Shown: positions 36,430 through 45,889, numbered from the stretch's first letter. The stretch is DNA of 64,000 nt from Anaerolineae bacterium (GCA_022071955.1 JAJVIM010000022.1:228253-292252), one strand, 5' to 3'. The notes: a model not told the origin generated them from the sequence alone. Numbers and translations are program-made.

Positions 36430-38775
36430 CTAGCGCAGCCAAAACGACAGCACCAGCAGCGCGGCGCACAACAGCAGCGCCACCACCGACACCGCCAGCC
36501 CGATGGCAAATGAGTCGGGCCAGAAAACAAAATCAAGGGTGTGATTACCCGCCGGCACCACCACCCCCTGCTGCACCACATTAACCCGCAGCAACTGCGC
36601 CGGCAAGCCATCCACCGCCACCCGCCAGCCGGGGTAATAAATCTGGCTCAGCACCAACAACTGATCGCCCAACGTATTGACAGATACCTGCACATGCGTT
36701 GGGCCGATTTTTTTTACGGCGACCGCGCCAGCCGCCTCTGAGTCTAAATTTAGCGGCTGGGCCACTACCGCCGCCCGGCGCAGGTCAAACTCGTCGCTGG
36801 CCAGCCGGGCCGTAGCCTCGGCATCGGCGGGGATAACTTCAACACGGCCCACCAGCCAGGCCTGCTCAAACGGATCGGCCATTTCAAACACGCGCACGCC
36901 ATCGGCCTCAAATACGGGGCGCAGGCCGGGGTCGCCAATATCACGTTCGGCGAGCACGTAGCGCACGTTCAGCATCTGCCACAGCCGCCACGACGGCATT
37001 TGGGCCATAAAATCCGCCACTCGCTGCAACTGGAGCGGCGTGTTGCCGGTTAAATCCTCCAAATTATACACCGAAGCCGCGCTGTTGCCGCCGGGCAGCA
37101 GTCCGCCGCTGGCAATCCGGCCGGCGGCCACCCCGGCGGGGCCAACCCGCGCCTGCAAAAACTGCACCACCCCGTTGGGCGCAAAAGCCGGCACGTCGGT
37201 GGGCGAGGCCAGGTTGAACTGCCAGTTAACGGTGAACAGGTTGTACGCCACCCACACCGCCAGCAGCAGCATGGCCCAGCCGCGCCGCAGCCAGCGCCGC
37301 GGCCGCAGCGCCAGCACCAACAGCAGCCCGCCCATAATAAGCAGCCCAAACAGGTGATGCCACAACACGCCGTAAAACAGGTTGACCCCGTCGCCGCGGG
37401 CGGTGCCCGCCGCCGAGCCGTAAATAAAGAGGCCGGTCACAAAAACCGCCGCCACCGCCAGCCGGCGCAGGCCGCGTTCAAAACGGTTCATCGCCCGCCG
37501 CGAGGCTCGCGGCAGGGGGCTGGCCAGCAGCGCCGCGCCCAACCCGGCCAGAATGGCCGCGCTGAAACTGAACACCAAAAAAGCTCGCTCCTGCTGCCGA
37601 ACCGCGCCAAAACCGGGCGCAAACAGGTAAAACAGCGGGTACCAAAACAGGTTGTTGCCAAAGGCCAGCAGCAGGCTGACCAGCCCGGCCCCGGCCCAAA
37701 AAAAAGTTTGGGCCACAGCAAAGCGATGCCGTCCCACCTGCGCCCAGCCGACTGCCAGCGCCAGCCCGATCAACACCAGCGGGGCAATGCCCACATACTC
37801 CGGCGAGCCGCCAAAAAAGCCGGGGTAGAGCATCGATACCAGTTCAACCAGCGGCAGCCCGGCCGACACCGCCGGGTAAGACAAATCGGCGCGGACGGAA
37901 GCGCTGATAAATTCCAGGGTGGGCGCCAGTTGAGCCGCGCCGAGCGCCGCGCCCAGCACCACCACCGTGAGCCAGGCGATGAGCGCGTACACCACAAACG
38001 AAACCTGCCGTCGCCAAAGCCAAAACGCCAGCAGCAAAGTGTAGGCCAGCGACAGGTAAAAAATATACATCACTGTTTGGGGATGGCCGGCCAGCACGGC
38101 CAGGGCAAAGGCCAGCGCCGCCAGCACAATCGCCGAGAGGGAACGGGCCAGCCGTTGTTTGTCGGGGGCGGCGGCGACCGGATCGCTGAGCTGGCGGATG
38201 GCCACGCTGTTGCCCCACAGCACCCACGGCAGCCAGGCGCTCACCTGCAAAATGGTCAACTGCTGCACCGGAAAGCCGGTTAAATAGCCGCTGTAGGTAA
38301 ACACCAGGCTGGAAATGGTCGCGCCCAGCCGGACGGGGCAGGCGGAAAAACCGCCGGCGCGCAGCACATGTTGGGCGAACAAAAACGCGCCTGTCGCCGC
38401 CAGCGAAAAATGAAAAATCACCTGCCATTCCAGCGCCTGCAGCGGAAAGCCGCCGACTCCGCCCAGCAGCGGCCCGCCCCAGCCCAGCAGCAGCGCCTGA
38501 ATGACGTGCGGCGGGTAGAGCGCACCGGATTGAATATCGGCCAGGGCGGGTTGGCCGCCGTACAGGTAGGGATTCCACAACGGCAGCCGGTCGTTCACCC
38601 ATTCCTGCGCGGCAAAAGCGCGCAGCGGGAAATACTGCCCGGTGAAATCACCGGCAGCGATGGCCATTTGGTCGGCGGGGGTGGGGGTGATTAATCGCCA
38701 AAAAAATAGCAGCGGCAACAGGGCGAGTAACAGGAGAAGCAGCGGGTCGATTAGCTTGCGGCGATTGGCGGTCAT
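36430..38775 (-). CDS. YfhO-family membrane protein (GT-C-like)
   Basis: 781 residues. About 12-14 membrane spans alternate with loops. The first extracytoplasmic loop has the YfhO pattern GDFTGQYFPLRAFAAQEW and PLWNPYLYGGQPALADIQSG with the Asp/Glu-type GT-C site. The soluble C-terminal part ends with YYPGWRVAVDGLPAQLL before a last membrane span, a segment shared with the YfhO protein at 52058-54946. Family members attach sugars from lipid carriers to wall polymers such as lipoteichoic acid, or are of unknown function. It follows the HDAC-family gene by 17 bases in the same direction. That pairing gives no obvious functional clue. Confidence 0.85.
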   Translation of the reverse strand: MTANRRKLIDPLLLLLLALLPLLFFWRLITPTPADQMAIAAGDFTGQYFPLRAFAAQEWVNDRLPLWNPYLYGGQPALADIQSGALYPPHVIQALLLGWGGPLLGGVGGFPLQALEWQVIFHFSLAATGAFLFAQHVLRAGGFSACPVRLGATISSLVFTYSGYLTGFPVQQLTILQVSAWLPWVLWGNSVAIRQLSDPVAAAPDKQRLARSLSAIVLAALAFALAVLAGHPQTVMYIFYLSLAYTLLLAFWLWRRQVSFVVYALIAWLTVVVLGAALGAAQLAPTLEFISASVRADLSYPAVSAGLPLVELVSMLYPGFFGGSPEYVGIAPLVLIGLALAVGWAQVGRHRFAVAQTFFWAGAGLVSLLLAFGNNLFWYPLFYLFAPGFGAVRQQERAFLVFSFSAAILAGLGAALLASPLPRASRRAMNRFERGLRRLAVAAVFVTGLFIYGSAAGTARGDGVNLFYGVLWHHLFGLLIMGGLLLVLALRPRRWLRRGWAMLLLAVWVAYNLFTVNWQFNLASPTDVPAFAPNGVVQFLQARVGPAGVAAGRIASGGLLPGGNSAASVYNLEDLTGNTPLQLQRVADFMAQMPSWRLWQMLNVRYVLAERDIGDPGLRPVFEADGVRVFEMADPFEQAWLVGRVEVIPADAEATARLASDEFDLRRAAVVAQPLNLDSEAAGAVAVKKIGPTHVQVSVNTLGDQLLVLSQIYYPGWRVAVDGLPAQLLRVNVVQQGVVVPAGNHTLDFVFWPDSFAIGLAVSVVALLLCAALLVLSFWLR

Positions 38776-38792
38776 TGGAATAAATTGCGGCG

Positions 38793-39818
38793 CTACAGCG
38801 CGTGGATTTTTTTCAGTTGGCTGAGCAGCGAAGAAACATCTGGCTCAACCCAGGGCGAAATGCCCAGCGGGTCGTCAACATCGGTCTCGCCCAGCAGGGC
38901 GCGGAAAGTGTTGCCCACCCCGGGCGCGAGCACTTGCAGGTTGTAGCCGCCTTCCAAAGCGAAAACAATTTTGCCGTCACACAACTCGCCGGCCAGGCCG
39001 ATCAGGCTGTTCACCAGCCACTGGTAGCCGGTGAGCGTTAAACCGATGTTGGCCAGCGGGTCGTCCCAATGGGCATCAAAGCCCGCCGAGACAATGATCA
39101 GTTGCGGCTGAAAGCGGCGCAGCAGCGGAAAAACCACCTCACCGTACAGCCGCTTGATGTCCTCATCGCCCATCATCACCGACAGCGGCAGGTTAATTTT
39201 GGTGCCTTCGGCGGGGCCGGTGCCGGTTTGGTAAATAGCGCCGGTGCCGGGATAAAAGGGATACTGGTGGCTGGACACAAACATCACGGTGGGGTCTTCT
39301 TCTAAAATGGCCTGGGTGCCGTTACCGTGATGCACGTCAAAATCGACAATCGCCACCCGCTCGATGCCGGTGATGTACTGCGCGGCGCGGGCGGCGATGG
39401 CTGTGTTCCCAAACAGGCAAAAACCCATTGCCCGGTTGGGAATGGCGTGATGCCCCGGCGGGCGAATCAGGGCAAAGCCGTTATCGAGTTCGCCTTTGAC
39501 CACGGCCACCGATAAATCAATCAACCCGCCGGCGGCGTGCGCGGCGGCCTCAAAAGAAAACTTGTTGGTGTAGGTGTCGGCATCGAGCATACCACCGCCA
39601 AAGCGGCAGGTGTCTTCGACCATTTCGATGTAGAGCGGGTGATGGCAAAGCTGAAGCTCGTTGATTTTGGCTTCGCGGCTGGGGATATGCACCAGGCGCG
39701 GCAAAATATCGTGGCTGGACAAATAGTCCATCACCGCCGACAGCCGCCGGGCGTTTTCAGGGTGATCGGGCCAGTTATGTTTATGGAAAACGCGCTCGTA
39801 AACATAGCCGGTGGTCAT
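38793..39818 (-). CDS. Histone-deacetylase-family protein (AcuC/HdaH-like)
   Basis: 341 residues, a zinc-dependent deacetylase of the arginase/deacetylase fold. The His-rich region RPPGHHAIPNRAMGFCLFGN (about 119-138) has the catalytic histidine pair. VDFDVHHGNGTQ (about 157-168) supplies Asp and His metal ligands, and SAGFDAHWDDPL (about 244-255) the third Asp. The N-terminal HPENARRL motif is typical of bacterial class II members. Possible substrates include acetyl-lysine of proteins such as acetyl-CoA synthetase, or acetylpolyamines; the sequence does not decide. It starts a two-gene transcript with the YfhO gene. Confidence 0.92.
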   Translation of the reverse strand: MTTGYVYERVFHKHNWPDHPENARRLSAVMDYLSSHDILPRLVHIPSREAKINELQLCHHPLYIEMVEDTCRFGGGMLDADTYTNKFSFEAAAHAAGGLIDLSVAVVKGELDNGFALIRPPGHHAIPNRAMGFCLFGNTAIAARAAQYITGIERVAIVDFDVHHGNGTQAILEEDPTVMFVSSHQYPFYPGTGAIYQTGTGPAEGTKINLPLSVMMGDEDIKRLYGEVVFPLLRRFQPQLIIVSAGFDAHWDDPLANIGLTLTGYQWLVNSLIGLAGELCDGKIVFALEGGYNLQVLAPGVGNTFRALLGETDVDDPLGISPWVEPDVSSLLSQLKKIHAL

Positions 39819-39917
39819 CTTTGCTCCTCGCTCCTCTTGGGTAGTCCTATGGTATCACAGGATTTTCCAGATGCAAATGATAATCTTTGGCGGTTCGCCT
39901 GTCAAGCAATGATTGTG

Positions 39918-39947
39918 TTTACTATTTGGCGCGAAAACTGGTATAAT
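39918..39947 (+). promoter_or_regulatory. Predicted promoter of the moxR-DUF58 operon
   Basis: TTTACT (39918-39923), an 18-base spacer and an extended -10 TGGTATAAT (39939-39947). It gives a leader of about 130 bases that passes through the low-complexity repeat at 40021-40062 before moxR. Confidence 0.55.
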
Positions 39948-40020
39948 CCTGAAACTTAATGCACCGCAGTAAAAATTCAGCAAGTGGCGCGCGGCGGGTA
40001 GCGAGTTACTGACTCGTTCA

Positions 40021-40062
40021 TTTGCAATTCATAATTCGTAATTCATAATTTATAATTGATTC
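40021..40062. repeat. AT-rich low-complexity repeat in the moxR leader
   Basis: A run of TTCATAATTCGTAATTCATAATTTATAATTG built on an ATAATTC/GTAATTC unit. The same type occurs at 4394-4413 (ATTACGAATTACGAA) and 47780-47794. It is a simple dispersed repeat with no coding capacity. Confidence 0.55.
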
Positions 40063-40084
40063 TTCAAGGGAGTTCCCTCCAACA

Positions 40085-41038
40085 ATGGAAATTGTAAAAA
40101 CGCTGGCTAACCGGATTATTCACAACGTTGAACAAGTGATAATGGGTAAGCACGATGTAGTTGAGCTAACCCTGCTGGCCCTGCTATGCCAGGGGCATAT
40201 TCTGATTGAAGATGTGCCTGGTACCGGCAAAACCATTCTGGCCCGAGCCGTGGCCCGCTCAATTGGCTGCACCTTTCGGCGGATTCAATTTACGCCGGAT
40301 ATGCTGCCCAGCGACGTAACCGGCGTGTCGGTGTTCAACCAGAAAACCCGCGAGTTTGAATTTCGGCCCGGCCCGGTATTTGCCCAAATTGTGCTGTCTG
40401 ACGAGATCAACCGGGCCACGCCCAAAACGCAGAGCGCCCTGTTGGAAGCGATGGACGAACGGCAGGTGACCGTTGACGGCACCACCTACCCGATGGACCT
40501 GCCATTTTTGGTGCTGGCCACCCAAAACCCCATTGAGTACGAAGGCACGTTTCCCCTGCCGGAAGCCCAGCTCGACCGTTTTATGCTGCGCATCAACATG
40601 GGTTACCCGGATAAACACAGCGAAATCGCTATTTTGGGCGCGCAGCAATACGCTCACCCTATCACCGCGCTGGAGCAGGTGATCAGCCAGGAAGAGCTGC
40701 TCCGGGCGCAGGAAGCCGTCAAACAGGTGTACGCCGACGACTCGATCAAGGAGTATATTGTCAACCTGACCACCGCCACCCGCAACCACCCGGATGTGTA
40801 CCTGGGCGTTAGCCCGCGCGGCAGCCTGGCCCTGTACCGCACCAGCCAGGCGCTGGCCGCCGTTCGCCAGCGCGATTACATCATCCCCGACGATGTAAAA
40901 TATCTGTCGCAGCCAACAATGGCCCACCGGTTGATCATCAGCCCGGCGGCGCGCATTAAAAATATTGACCCCAAAGAAGTCATCGAAGAAATTTTGTCGT
41001 CGGTGCAGGTGCCGGCGGCGCGGATTGCGCAGCGGTGA
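40085..41038 (+). CDS. MoxR-family AAA+ ATPase (second copy)
   Basis: 317 residues. Walker A GTGKTIL lies at about 43-49, Walker B LSDEINRATPKTQSALLEAM at about 103-122, sensor 1 ATQNPIEYEGTFPLPEAQLD at about 146-165, and VSPRGS at about 241-246. Overall close to the first copy (10282-11220) but with different flanking genes. The downstream DUF58 gene starts at GTG overlapping the stop (GTGA), the classical MoxR-DUF58 arrangement, in which the ATPase is thought to act on the DUF58 partner. The start ATG at 40085 has a moderate AAGGGAG site upstream. Confidence 0.93.
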   Translation: MEIVKTLANRIIHNVEQVIMGKHDVVELTLLALLCQGHILIEDVPGTGKTILARAVARSIGCTFRRIQFTPDMLPSDVTGVSVFNQKTREFEFRPGPVFAQIVLSDEINRATPKTQSALLEAMDERQVTVDGTTYPMDLPFLVLATQNPIEYEGTFPLPEAQLDRFMLRINMGYPDKHSEIAILGAQQYAHPITALEQVISQEELLRAQEAVKQVYADDSIKEYIVNLTTATRNHPDVYLGVSPRGSLALYRTSQALAAVRQRDYIIPDDVKYLSQPTMAHRLIISPAARIKNIDPKEVIEEILSSVQVPAARIAQR

Positions 41039-42327
41039 ATTTTAGAATACTGGACCGAAGCTGGGTTCTCATCCTCATTTTGATTGTGGCCACGCTGGGC
41101 GCGCTGACCATTGGCCACTCGCTTTTTTTTAATCTGGTTTATCTGACCGGGGCCATTTTGGTGTTGTCGTTTGTGTGGGCCTGGTTCAACATTCACTGGG
41201 TTAAAGTGACCCGTCATGTTCGCACCAGCCACGTGCAGGTGGGCGGCTTTGTAGAAGAGCGACTGGTGCTGCAAAACACCGGGCCGCTGCCCAAATTGTG
41301 GATTGAACTGAAAGACAACTCCAACCTGCCGCTGCACCGGGCCAGCCGGGTGATTTCAAACCTGGGCGGACGTCGCCAGCGAAGCTGGCCGGCGCGTACG
41401 CCCTGCTACCGGCGCGGCCGGTTTATGCTGGGGCCGATCAGCCTGTACAGCAGCGATCCGTTTGGCCTGTTCCCCCTGAAAAAAGATTTGCCCAAACAGT
41501 TCAGCTCGCCGGTGGTGGTTTACCCCATGGCCGTTGATCTGCCCGAATTTCAGCCGCCCGTTGGCGAGCAGATTGGCGGCGACGCGCTGCGCCGGCGCAC
41601 TCATTACGTTACCACCAATGTTTCCGGCATCCGCGAGTACGTTTTTGGCGACAGCTTTAACCGCATCCACTGGCCCAGCACCGCCCGCACCGGCAAAATG
41701 ATGGTCAAGGAATTTGAGCTTGACCCCATCGCCGATGTCTGGATTTTTCTGGATTTGGAACGGCGGGTGCAGGCCGGCCTCAGCTACGACCAGATTCCGC
41801 TGCCCCAACTGCCGCAGGTTCACTGGGAACGGCTGCCCAAGTTTGAACTCCCGCCCAGCACCGAGGAATACGGCGTTACCATTGCCGCCTCGCTGGCCAA
41901 ACATTTTATCCGCCAAAACCGCAACGTGGGGCTGATCACCTACGCCAACGTGCAGCACCGCGACATTGCCCAAAGCGATCGCGGCGAGCGCCAGCTCACC
42001 CGCATTTACGAAATGCTGGCCGTGGCCCAGGCCAACGGCACCATCCCCATGGCCGAGGTACTGGCCGCCGAAACTATGCACCTCAGCCGCAACACTACGG
42101 CCATCATTGTGACCCCCTCCACCGAAATAGATTGGGTCAACGTCGCCCGCAATTTGAACAACCGTGGGGTCAAAGTGACAGCCGTACTGCTGGACCCCGG
42201 CACGTTTGGCGTGGCCTACAATTCGCTGGATGTGGAAATTGAACTGACCGCCAGCCACGTGCCGCACTACGTGGTGCGCAACGGTGACCGGCTGGAGCAG
42301 GCGCTGGCCAACGTGCGCACGGTGTAA
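41035..42327 (+). CDS. DUF58-domain membrane-anchored protein
   Basis: 430 residues. Two membrane spans at about 10-28 and 33-52 precede a beta-rich region (about 60-190) and the DUF58 domain: VSGIREYVFGDSFNRIHWPSTARTGKMMVKEFE (in two parts, about 199-231). A von Willebrand factor A-like half follows (about 235-410), beginning VWIFLDLERR. The MIDAS motif of true vWA domains is partly replaced (DLERR rather than DxSxS). Such proteins pair with MoxR ATPases and are linked to envelope or stress functions, with the precise role unknown. The GTG start overlaps the moxR stop by four bases. A transglutaminase-like third member seen in some operons is absent here. Confidence 0.9.
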   Translation: MNFRILDRSWVLILILIVATLGALTIGHSLFFNLVYLTGAILVLSFVWAWFNIHWVKVTRHVRTSHVQVGGFVEERLVLQNTGPLPKLWIELKDNSNLPLHRASRVISNLGGRRQRSWPARTPCYRRGRFMLGPISLYSSDPFGLFPLKKDLPKQFSSPVVVYPMAVDLPEFQPPVGEQIGGDALRRRTHYVTTNVSGIREYVFGDSFNRIHWPSTARTGKMMVKEFELDPIADVWIFLDLERRVQAGLSYDQIPLPQLPQVHWERLPKFELPPSTEEYGVTIAASLAKHFIRQNRNVGLITYANVQHRDIAQSDRGERQLTRIYEMLAVAQANGTIPMAEVLAAETMHLSRNTTAIIVTPSTEIDWVNVARNLNNRGVKVTAVLLDPGTFGVAYNSLDVEIELTASHVPHYVVRNGDRLEQALANVRTV

Positions 42328-42384
42328 AATTATTAGCCTAATCCGTCGGCTTGTGCTAAACTAACCAGACTATTTCGGAATCAG

Positions 42385-42458
42385 AGGGGCAGGGCAGCTC
42401 CGAGACTCGATGTCCCCGCAACAGACATCGCCCCGGTGTGCCTTGCCCCTATTTTAAT
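42385..42458 (+). terminator. Nested hairpin with T-tract between DUF58 gene and leuC
   Basis: Outer stem AGGGGCAGGGC (42385-42395) with GCCTTGCCCCT (42440-42450), with one G-U pair, followed by ATTTTAAT. An inner stem CGATGTC (42408-42414) pairs with GACATCG (42424-42430). It lies 57 bases after the DUF58 stop and 60 bases before leuC. It may be the terminator of the upstream operon or part of a leuC leader attenuator. Confidence 0.6.
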
Positions 42459-42517
42459 ACCGCAGTTGGATTGCTCCGCTGCAACAGAAAACGCAATACA
42501 CAGAGGACGTAAGGCTA

Positions 42518-43936
42518 ATGTCAACCAACGGACACCCCCAAACATTATTTGAAAAAATCTGGAACCAGCACGTGGTCGTGCAAGAGCCGGGCAACCCGGC
42601 CGTTATCTACATTGACCTGCACCTGATCCACGAGGTCACCTCGCCGCAAGCGTTTACCGGCCTGCGCGAAAAAGGACTCAAAGTGCGCCGCCCGGATAAA
42701 ACTATCGCCACCATGGACCACGGCATCCCCACCACCCCGCCCGAAATTCCTATTTCCGACGTGCTGGTCATCCGTCAGATCAGCCAGCTCGAAAAGAACT
42801 GCGAAGAGTTTGGCATTCCGCTGTACGGCCTGCACAGCGCCAACCGTGGCATTGTCCACGTGATTGGCCCGGAGCAGGGCCTCACCCAACCCGGGATGAC
42901 CATTGTCTGCGGCGACAGCCACACCAGCACCCACGGCGCGTTTGGCGCGCTGGCCTTTGGCATCGGCACCAGCGAAATTGAGCACGTGCTGGCCACCCAA
43001 ACCCTGCTGCAAACCAAACCCCAAACCTACGCCGTCCGCGTTGATGGCACCCTGCCCAACGGTGTCTCGGCCAAAGACATCATCCTCAACCTCATTTCCC
43101 GCATTGGCATTGGCGGCGGCACCGGCCACGTGTTTGAGTACATGGGCAGCGCCATCCGCGGCCTGAGCATGGAAGAGCGCATGACCATCTGCAATATGTC
43201 CATCGAAGGCGGCGCGCGGGCCGGCATGGTCGCCCCGGACGACGCCACCTTTGAATACATCGCCGGGCGGCCCCATGCCCCGCAGGGAAAAGCCTGGGAC
43301 GAGGCCGTGGCCCAGTGGCGGGCGCTGCCCACCGACGACGGCGCGACGTTTGACAAAGAAATCATCATCGATGCCAACACCCTCGAACCGATGATCACCT
43401 TTGGCACCAACCCCGGCATGGGCATGAAAATCACCGAGTATGTGCCCAACCCGGCCAGCCTCAAAGACGTGAGCGAACGCCAAACGCTGGAAAAAGCGCT
43501 GACTTACATGGATTTGCAACCCGGCCAACCGCTGCTGGGCAAAAAGGTCGATGTGGTCTTTTTGGGCAGTTGCACCAACTCGCGCATCAGCGATTTGCGG
43601 CTGGCCGCCGGCCTGATCAAAGGCCGCAAAGTGGCTAACAACGTGCGTATGATGGTGGTGCCCGGCAGCCAGCAGGTAAAAGCCCAGGCCGAAGCCGAAG
43701 GGCTGGACAAAATCTTTAAAGAAGCCGGGGCCGACTGGCGCGAGGCCGGCTGCTCGATGTGCATTGCTATGAACGGCGATCAGCTTGAGCCGGGCCAATA
43801 CGCCGTCAGCACCAGCAACCGCAATTTTGAGGGCCGGCAGGGCAAGGGCGGCCGCACTTTTTTGGCCAGCCCGCTCACCGCCGCCGCCACCGCCATCACT
43901 GGCCAAATCACCGATGTGCGGACGCTGTTGAGTTAA
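42518..43936 (+). CDS. leuC: 3-Isopropylmalate dehydratase large subunit
   Basis: 472 residues, an aconitase-family subunit with a [4Fe-4S] cluster. Cluster ligands are visible as GSCTNSRISDLR (Cys at about 349) and CSMC (about 410-413). CGDSHTSTHGAFGALAFGIGTSE (in two parts, about 130-152) is the classic LeuC signature. Together with LeuD it isomerises 2-isopropylmalate to 3-isopropylmalate, and in the citramalate route citramalate to 3-methylmalate. The long bacterial form of about 470 residues matches the E. coli-type LeuC. leuD follows after 19 bases. A structured leader precedes it. Confidence 0.96.
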   Translation: MSTNGHPQTLFEKIWNQHVVVQEPGNPAVIYIDLHLIHEVTSPQAFTGLREKGLKVRRPDKTIATMDHGIPTTPPEIPISDVLVIRQISQLEKNCEEFGIPLYGLHSANRGIVHVIGPEQGLTQPGMTIVCGDSHTSTHGAFGALAFGIGTSEIEHVLATQTLLQTKPQTYAVRVDGTLPNGVSAKDIILNLISRIGIGGGTGHVFEYMGSAIRGLSMEERMTICNMSIEGGARAGMVAPDDATFEYIAGRPHAPQGKAWDEAVAQWRALPTDDGATFDKEIIIDANTLEPMITFGTNPGMGMKITEYVPNPASLKDVSERQTLEKALTYMDLQPGQPLLGKKVDVVFLGSCTNSRISDLRLAAGLIKGRKVANNVRMMVVPGSQQVKAQAEAEGLDKIFKEAGADWREAGCSMCIAMNGDQLEPGQYAVSTSNRNFEGRQGKGGRTFLASPLTAAATAITGQITDVRTLLS

Positions 43937-43955
43937 TCAAAAGGATTCAAAATCA

Positions 43956-44564
43956 ATGGAAAAATTCACTACACTTTCGGCCAAAATGGTGGTTATCCCC
44001 ACCGAAAATATTGACACCGACCAGATTATCCCGGCCCGCTTTTTGAAAGTAACCGACAAAAACGGCCTGGGCGATAATCTGTTTTCTGACTGGCGCTACA
44101 ACGAGGATGGCAGCCCCAAACCCGACTTCATTCTCAACACCGAACAGGGCAAGCAGGCCCAAATTCTGGTAGCCGGCGATAACTTTGGCTGCGGCTCCAG
44201 CCGCGAGCACGCGCCGTGGGCTATTATGGGCTACGGCTTTCGGGCGGTTGTTTCTACCAGCTTCGCCGATATTTTCCGCAACAACTCGCTCAAACTGGGG
44301 CTGGTGCCGGTAGTGGTTGATAAAGACACCCACTACCAATTGCTGAGCCTGGTGGAAGAAGAACCCGGCACCACCGTTACCATCGATCTGGAAGCCCAAA
44401 CCCTGCAACTGCCCGATGGCCGCAAAGTCAGCTTCCCCATCGACAACTTCAGCAAAACCTGCATTCTCAAAGGGGTTGACCAGTTGGGTTACCTGCAAAG
44501 CCACGCCGACGCGGTGCTTGAATTTGAGGCCGGTTACCCGGATCGGGTGAACACACTGGCTTAG
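43956..44564 (+). CDS. leuD: 3-Isopropylmalate dehydratase small subunit
   Basis: 202 residues, the swivel domain that completes the LeuCD enzyme. PTENIDTDQIIPARFLK (about 13-29) and NFGCGSSREHAPWAI (about 74-88) are the substrate-binding motifs. AVVSTSFADIFRNNSLKLGLVPV (in two parts, about 96-118) follows. Length fits bacterial LeuD of the E. coli type. It lies 19 bases after leuC with AAAGGATT before the ATG, so the pair is co-transcribed. The stop is followed within 17 bases by a perfect palindrome. Confidence 0.96.
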   Translation: MEKFTTLSAKMVVIPTENIDTDQIIPARFLKVTDKNGLGDNLFSDWRYNEDGSPKPDFILNTEQGKQAQILVAGDNFGCGSSREHAPWAIMGYGFRAVVSTSFADIFRNNSLKLGLVPVVVDKDTHYQLLSLVEEEPGTTVTIDLEAQTLQLPDGRKVSFPIDNFSKTCILKGVDQLGYLQSHADAVLEFEAGYPDRVNTLA

Positions 44565-44580
44565 CCATAAAGAAGCCAAA

Positions 44581-44608
44581 GGAGTCCAAAACTGCAGTTT
44601 TGGACTCC
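44581..44608. repeat. 28-bp perfect palindrome (family copy 2), probable leuD terminator
   Basis: GGAGTCCAAAACTG followed by its exact reverse complement CAGTTTTGGACTCC, then TATTTTCAT. Near-identical copies occur at 19274-19301 and 48287-48314. It lies 17 bases after leuD, so it probably also works as a terminator. Confidence 0.85.
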
Positions 44609-44742
44609 TATTTTCATGCGATCTTGTTAATTCTGTACAGCTACGGCAAAAAAGCGGAATCTGTCGCTATTGCAATCACCAAAAACGATGTTAGTATCAG
44701 GCTGGAATCAGCCGCCCGATACTCTTAAATGAAAGGATCACA

Positions 44743-45801
44743 ATGATGTCGAACCAACAGATTTATGACCTGCTCGGCGACAAAGCCGATAGTTTGTTAA
44801 ACTTTACCTGCCAGGGGATTCCCAAGGAATCCATCCACGCCCCCGGCCCCGATTTTATCGACCGGGTTTGGGCCGGCACCGACCGCAACCCGCAGGTACT
44901 GCGCAGCCTGCAATCGCTGTACGATCACGGACGGTTGGCCGGCACCGGCTACGTTTCGATTTTGCCGGTGGACCAGGGCATCGAACATACCGGCGGCGCG
45001 TCGTTTGCGCCCAACCCGGCCTACTTTGACCCGGAAAATATCGTCAAACTGGCCATCGAAGGCGGCTGCAACGCCGTGGCCTCGACGCTGGGCGTGCTGG
45101 GCGCGGTTAGCCGCAAATACGCCCACAAAATCCCGTTCATTGTAAAAATCAACCACAATGAACTGATGACCTATCCCCAAAAATACGACCAGATTATGTT
45201 TGCCAACGTGCAGCAAGCCTGGGATATGGGCGCGGTAGCCGTGGGGGCGACCATCTACTTTGGCTCCGATGAATCGGGCCGCCAGATTATCGAAGTGAGC
45301 GAAGCGTTTGAGCAAGCCCACCAACTGGGCATGGCCACCGTGTTGTGGTGCTACCTGCGCAACTCGGCCTTCAAAAAAGATGGCGTTGACCACCATGTCT
45401 CCGCCGACACCACCGGCCAGGCCAACCACCTGGGCGTGACCATTCAGGCCGATATTGTGAAGCAAAAACTGCCGGAACAGAACGGTGGCTTTAAAGCCAT
45501 CGGCTTTGGTAAATCTAACCCCAAAATGTACGGCGAACTGTGCAGCGACCACCCGGTTGATTTGGTGCGCTGGCAGGTAGCCAACGACTACATGGGCCGC
45601 GTTGGGCTGATCAACTCCGGCGGTGCGTCCGGGGCCAACGACTTTGCCGATGCCGTTTACACCGCCGTGGTGAACAAACGCGGCGGCGGGATGGGGCTGA
45701 TTTCTGGCCGAAAGGCCTTCCAGCGCCCCATGGCCGACGGCGCCAAACTGCTCAATTTAATTCAAGATGTTTATCTGGATGAGGAGATTACCATCGCGTA
45801 A
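44743..45801 (+). CDS. Class I fructose-bisphosphate aldolase (FbaB/DhnA type)
   Basis: 352 residues of the Schiff-base-forming aldolase family related to E. coli FbaB. ILPVDQGIEHTGGASFAPNP (about 71-90) is the family's first active-site region, and IPFIVKINHNELMTYP (about 131-146) a further one. The Schiff-base Lys should be in the VKINHN or later barrel strand; I did not fix it. GATIYFGSDES and VLWCYLRNSAFKKDG continue the barrel. It cleaves fructose 1,6-bisphosphate to triose phosphates in glycolysis and gluconeogenesis. It lies inside the leucine/isoleucine gene run without an evident pathway link. A second ATG three bases downstream (44746) is an alternative start; GAAAGGAT lies upstream. 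Confidence 0.88.
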   Translation: MMSNQQIYDLLGDKADSLLNFTCQGIPKESIHAPGPDFIDRVWAGTDRNPQVLRSLQSLYDHGRLAGTGYVSILPVDQGIEHTGGASFAPNPAYFDPENIVKLAIEGGCNAVASTLGVLGAVSRKYAHKIPFIVKINHNELMTYPQKYDQIMFANVQQAWDMGAVAVGATIYFGSDESGRQIIEVSEAFEQAHQLGMATVLWCYLRNSAFKKDGVDHHVSADTTGQANHLGVTIQADIVKQKLPEQNGGFKAIGFGKSNPKMYGELCSDHPVDLVRWQVANDYMGRVGLINSGGASGANDFADAVYTAVVNKRGGGMGLISGRKAFQRPMADGAKLLNLIQDVYLDEEITIA

Positions 45802-45822
45802 TCTCCCCGAAGCCACGTGAGC

Positions 45823-45861
45823 AAAGGGCCGGGGAGCTAAATTTGGGCTGCCCGGCCCTTT
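45823..45861 (+). terminator. Terminator after the aldolase gene
   Basis: AAAGGGCCGGG (45823-45833) pairs perfectly with CCCGGCCCTTT (45851-45861) and is followed by TGTTATATT. It is 22 bases after the stop. Confidence 0.8.
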
Positions 45862-45889
45862 TGTTATATTCTTCAAATGAAGGTTTAAT

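Noticed and set aside
42328..42517. T-box or known riboswitch before leuC
   Set aside because: No AGGGTGGNACCGCG-like T-box sequence and no other consensus I recognise; only nested hairpins are visible.
42545..43906. 453-codon open frame antisense to leuC
   Set aside because: Shadow; the plus-strand protein has all LeuC cluster ligands.
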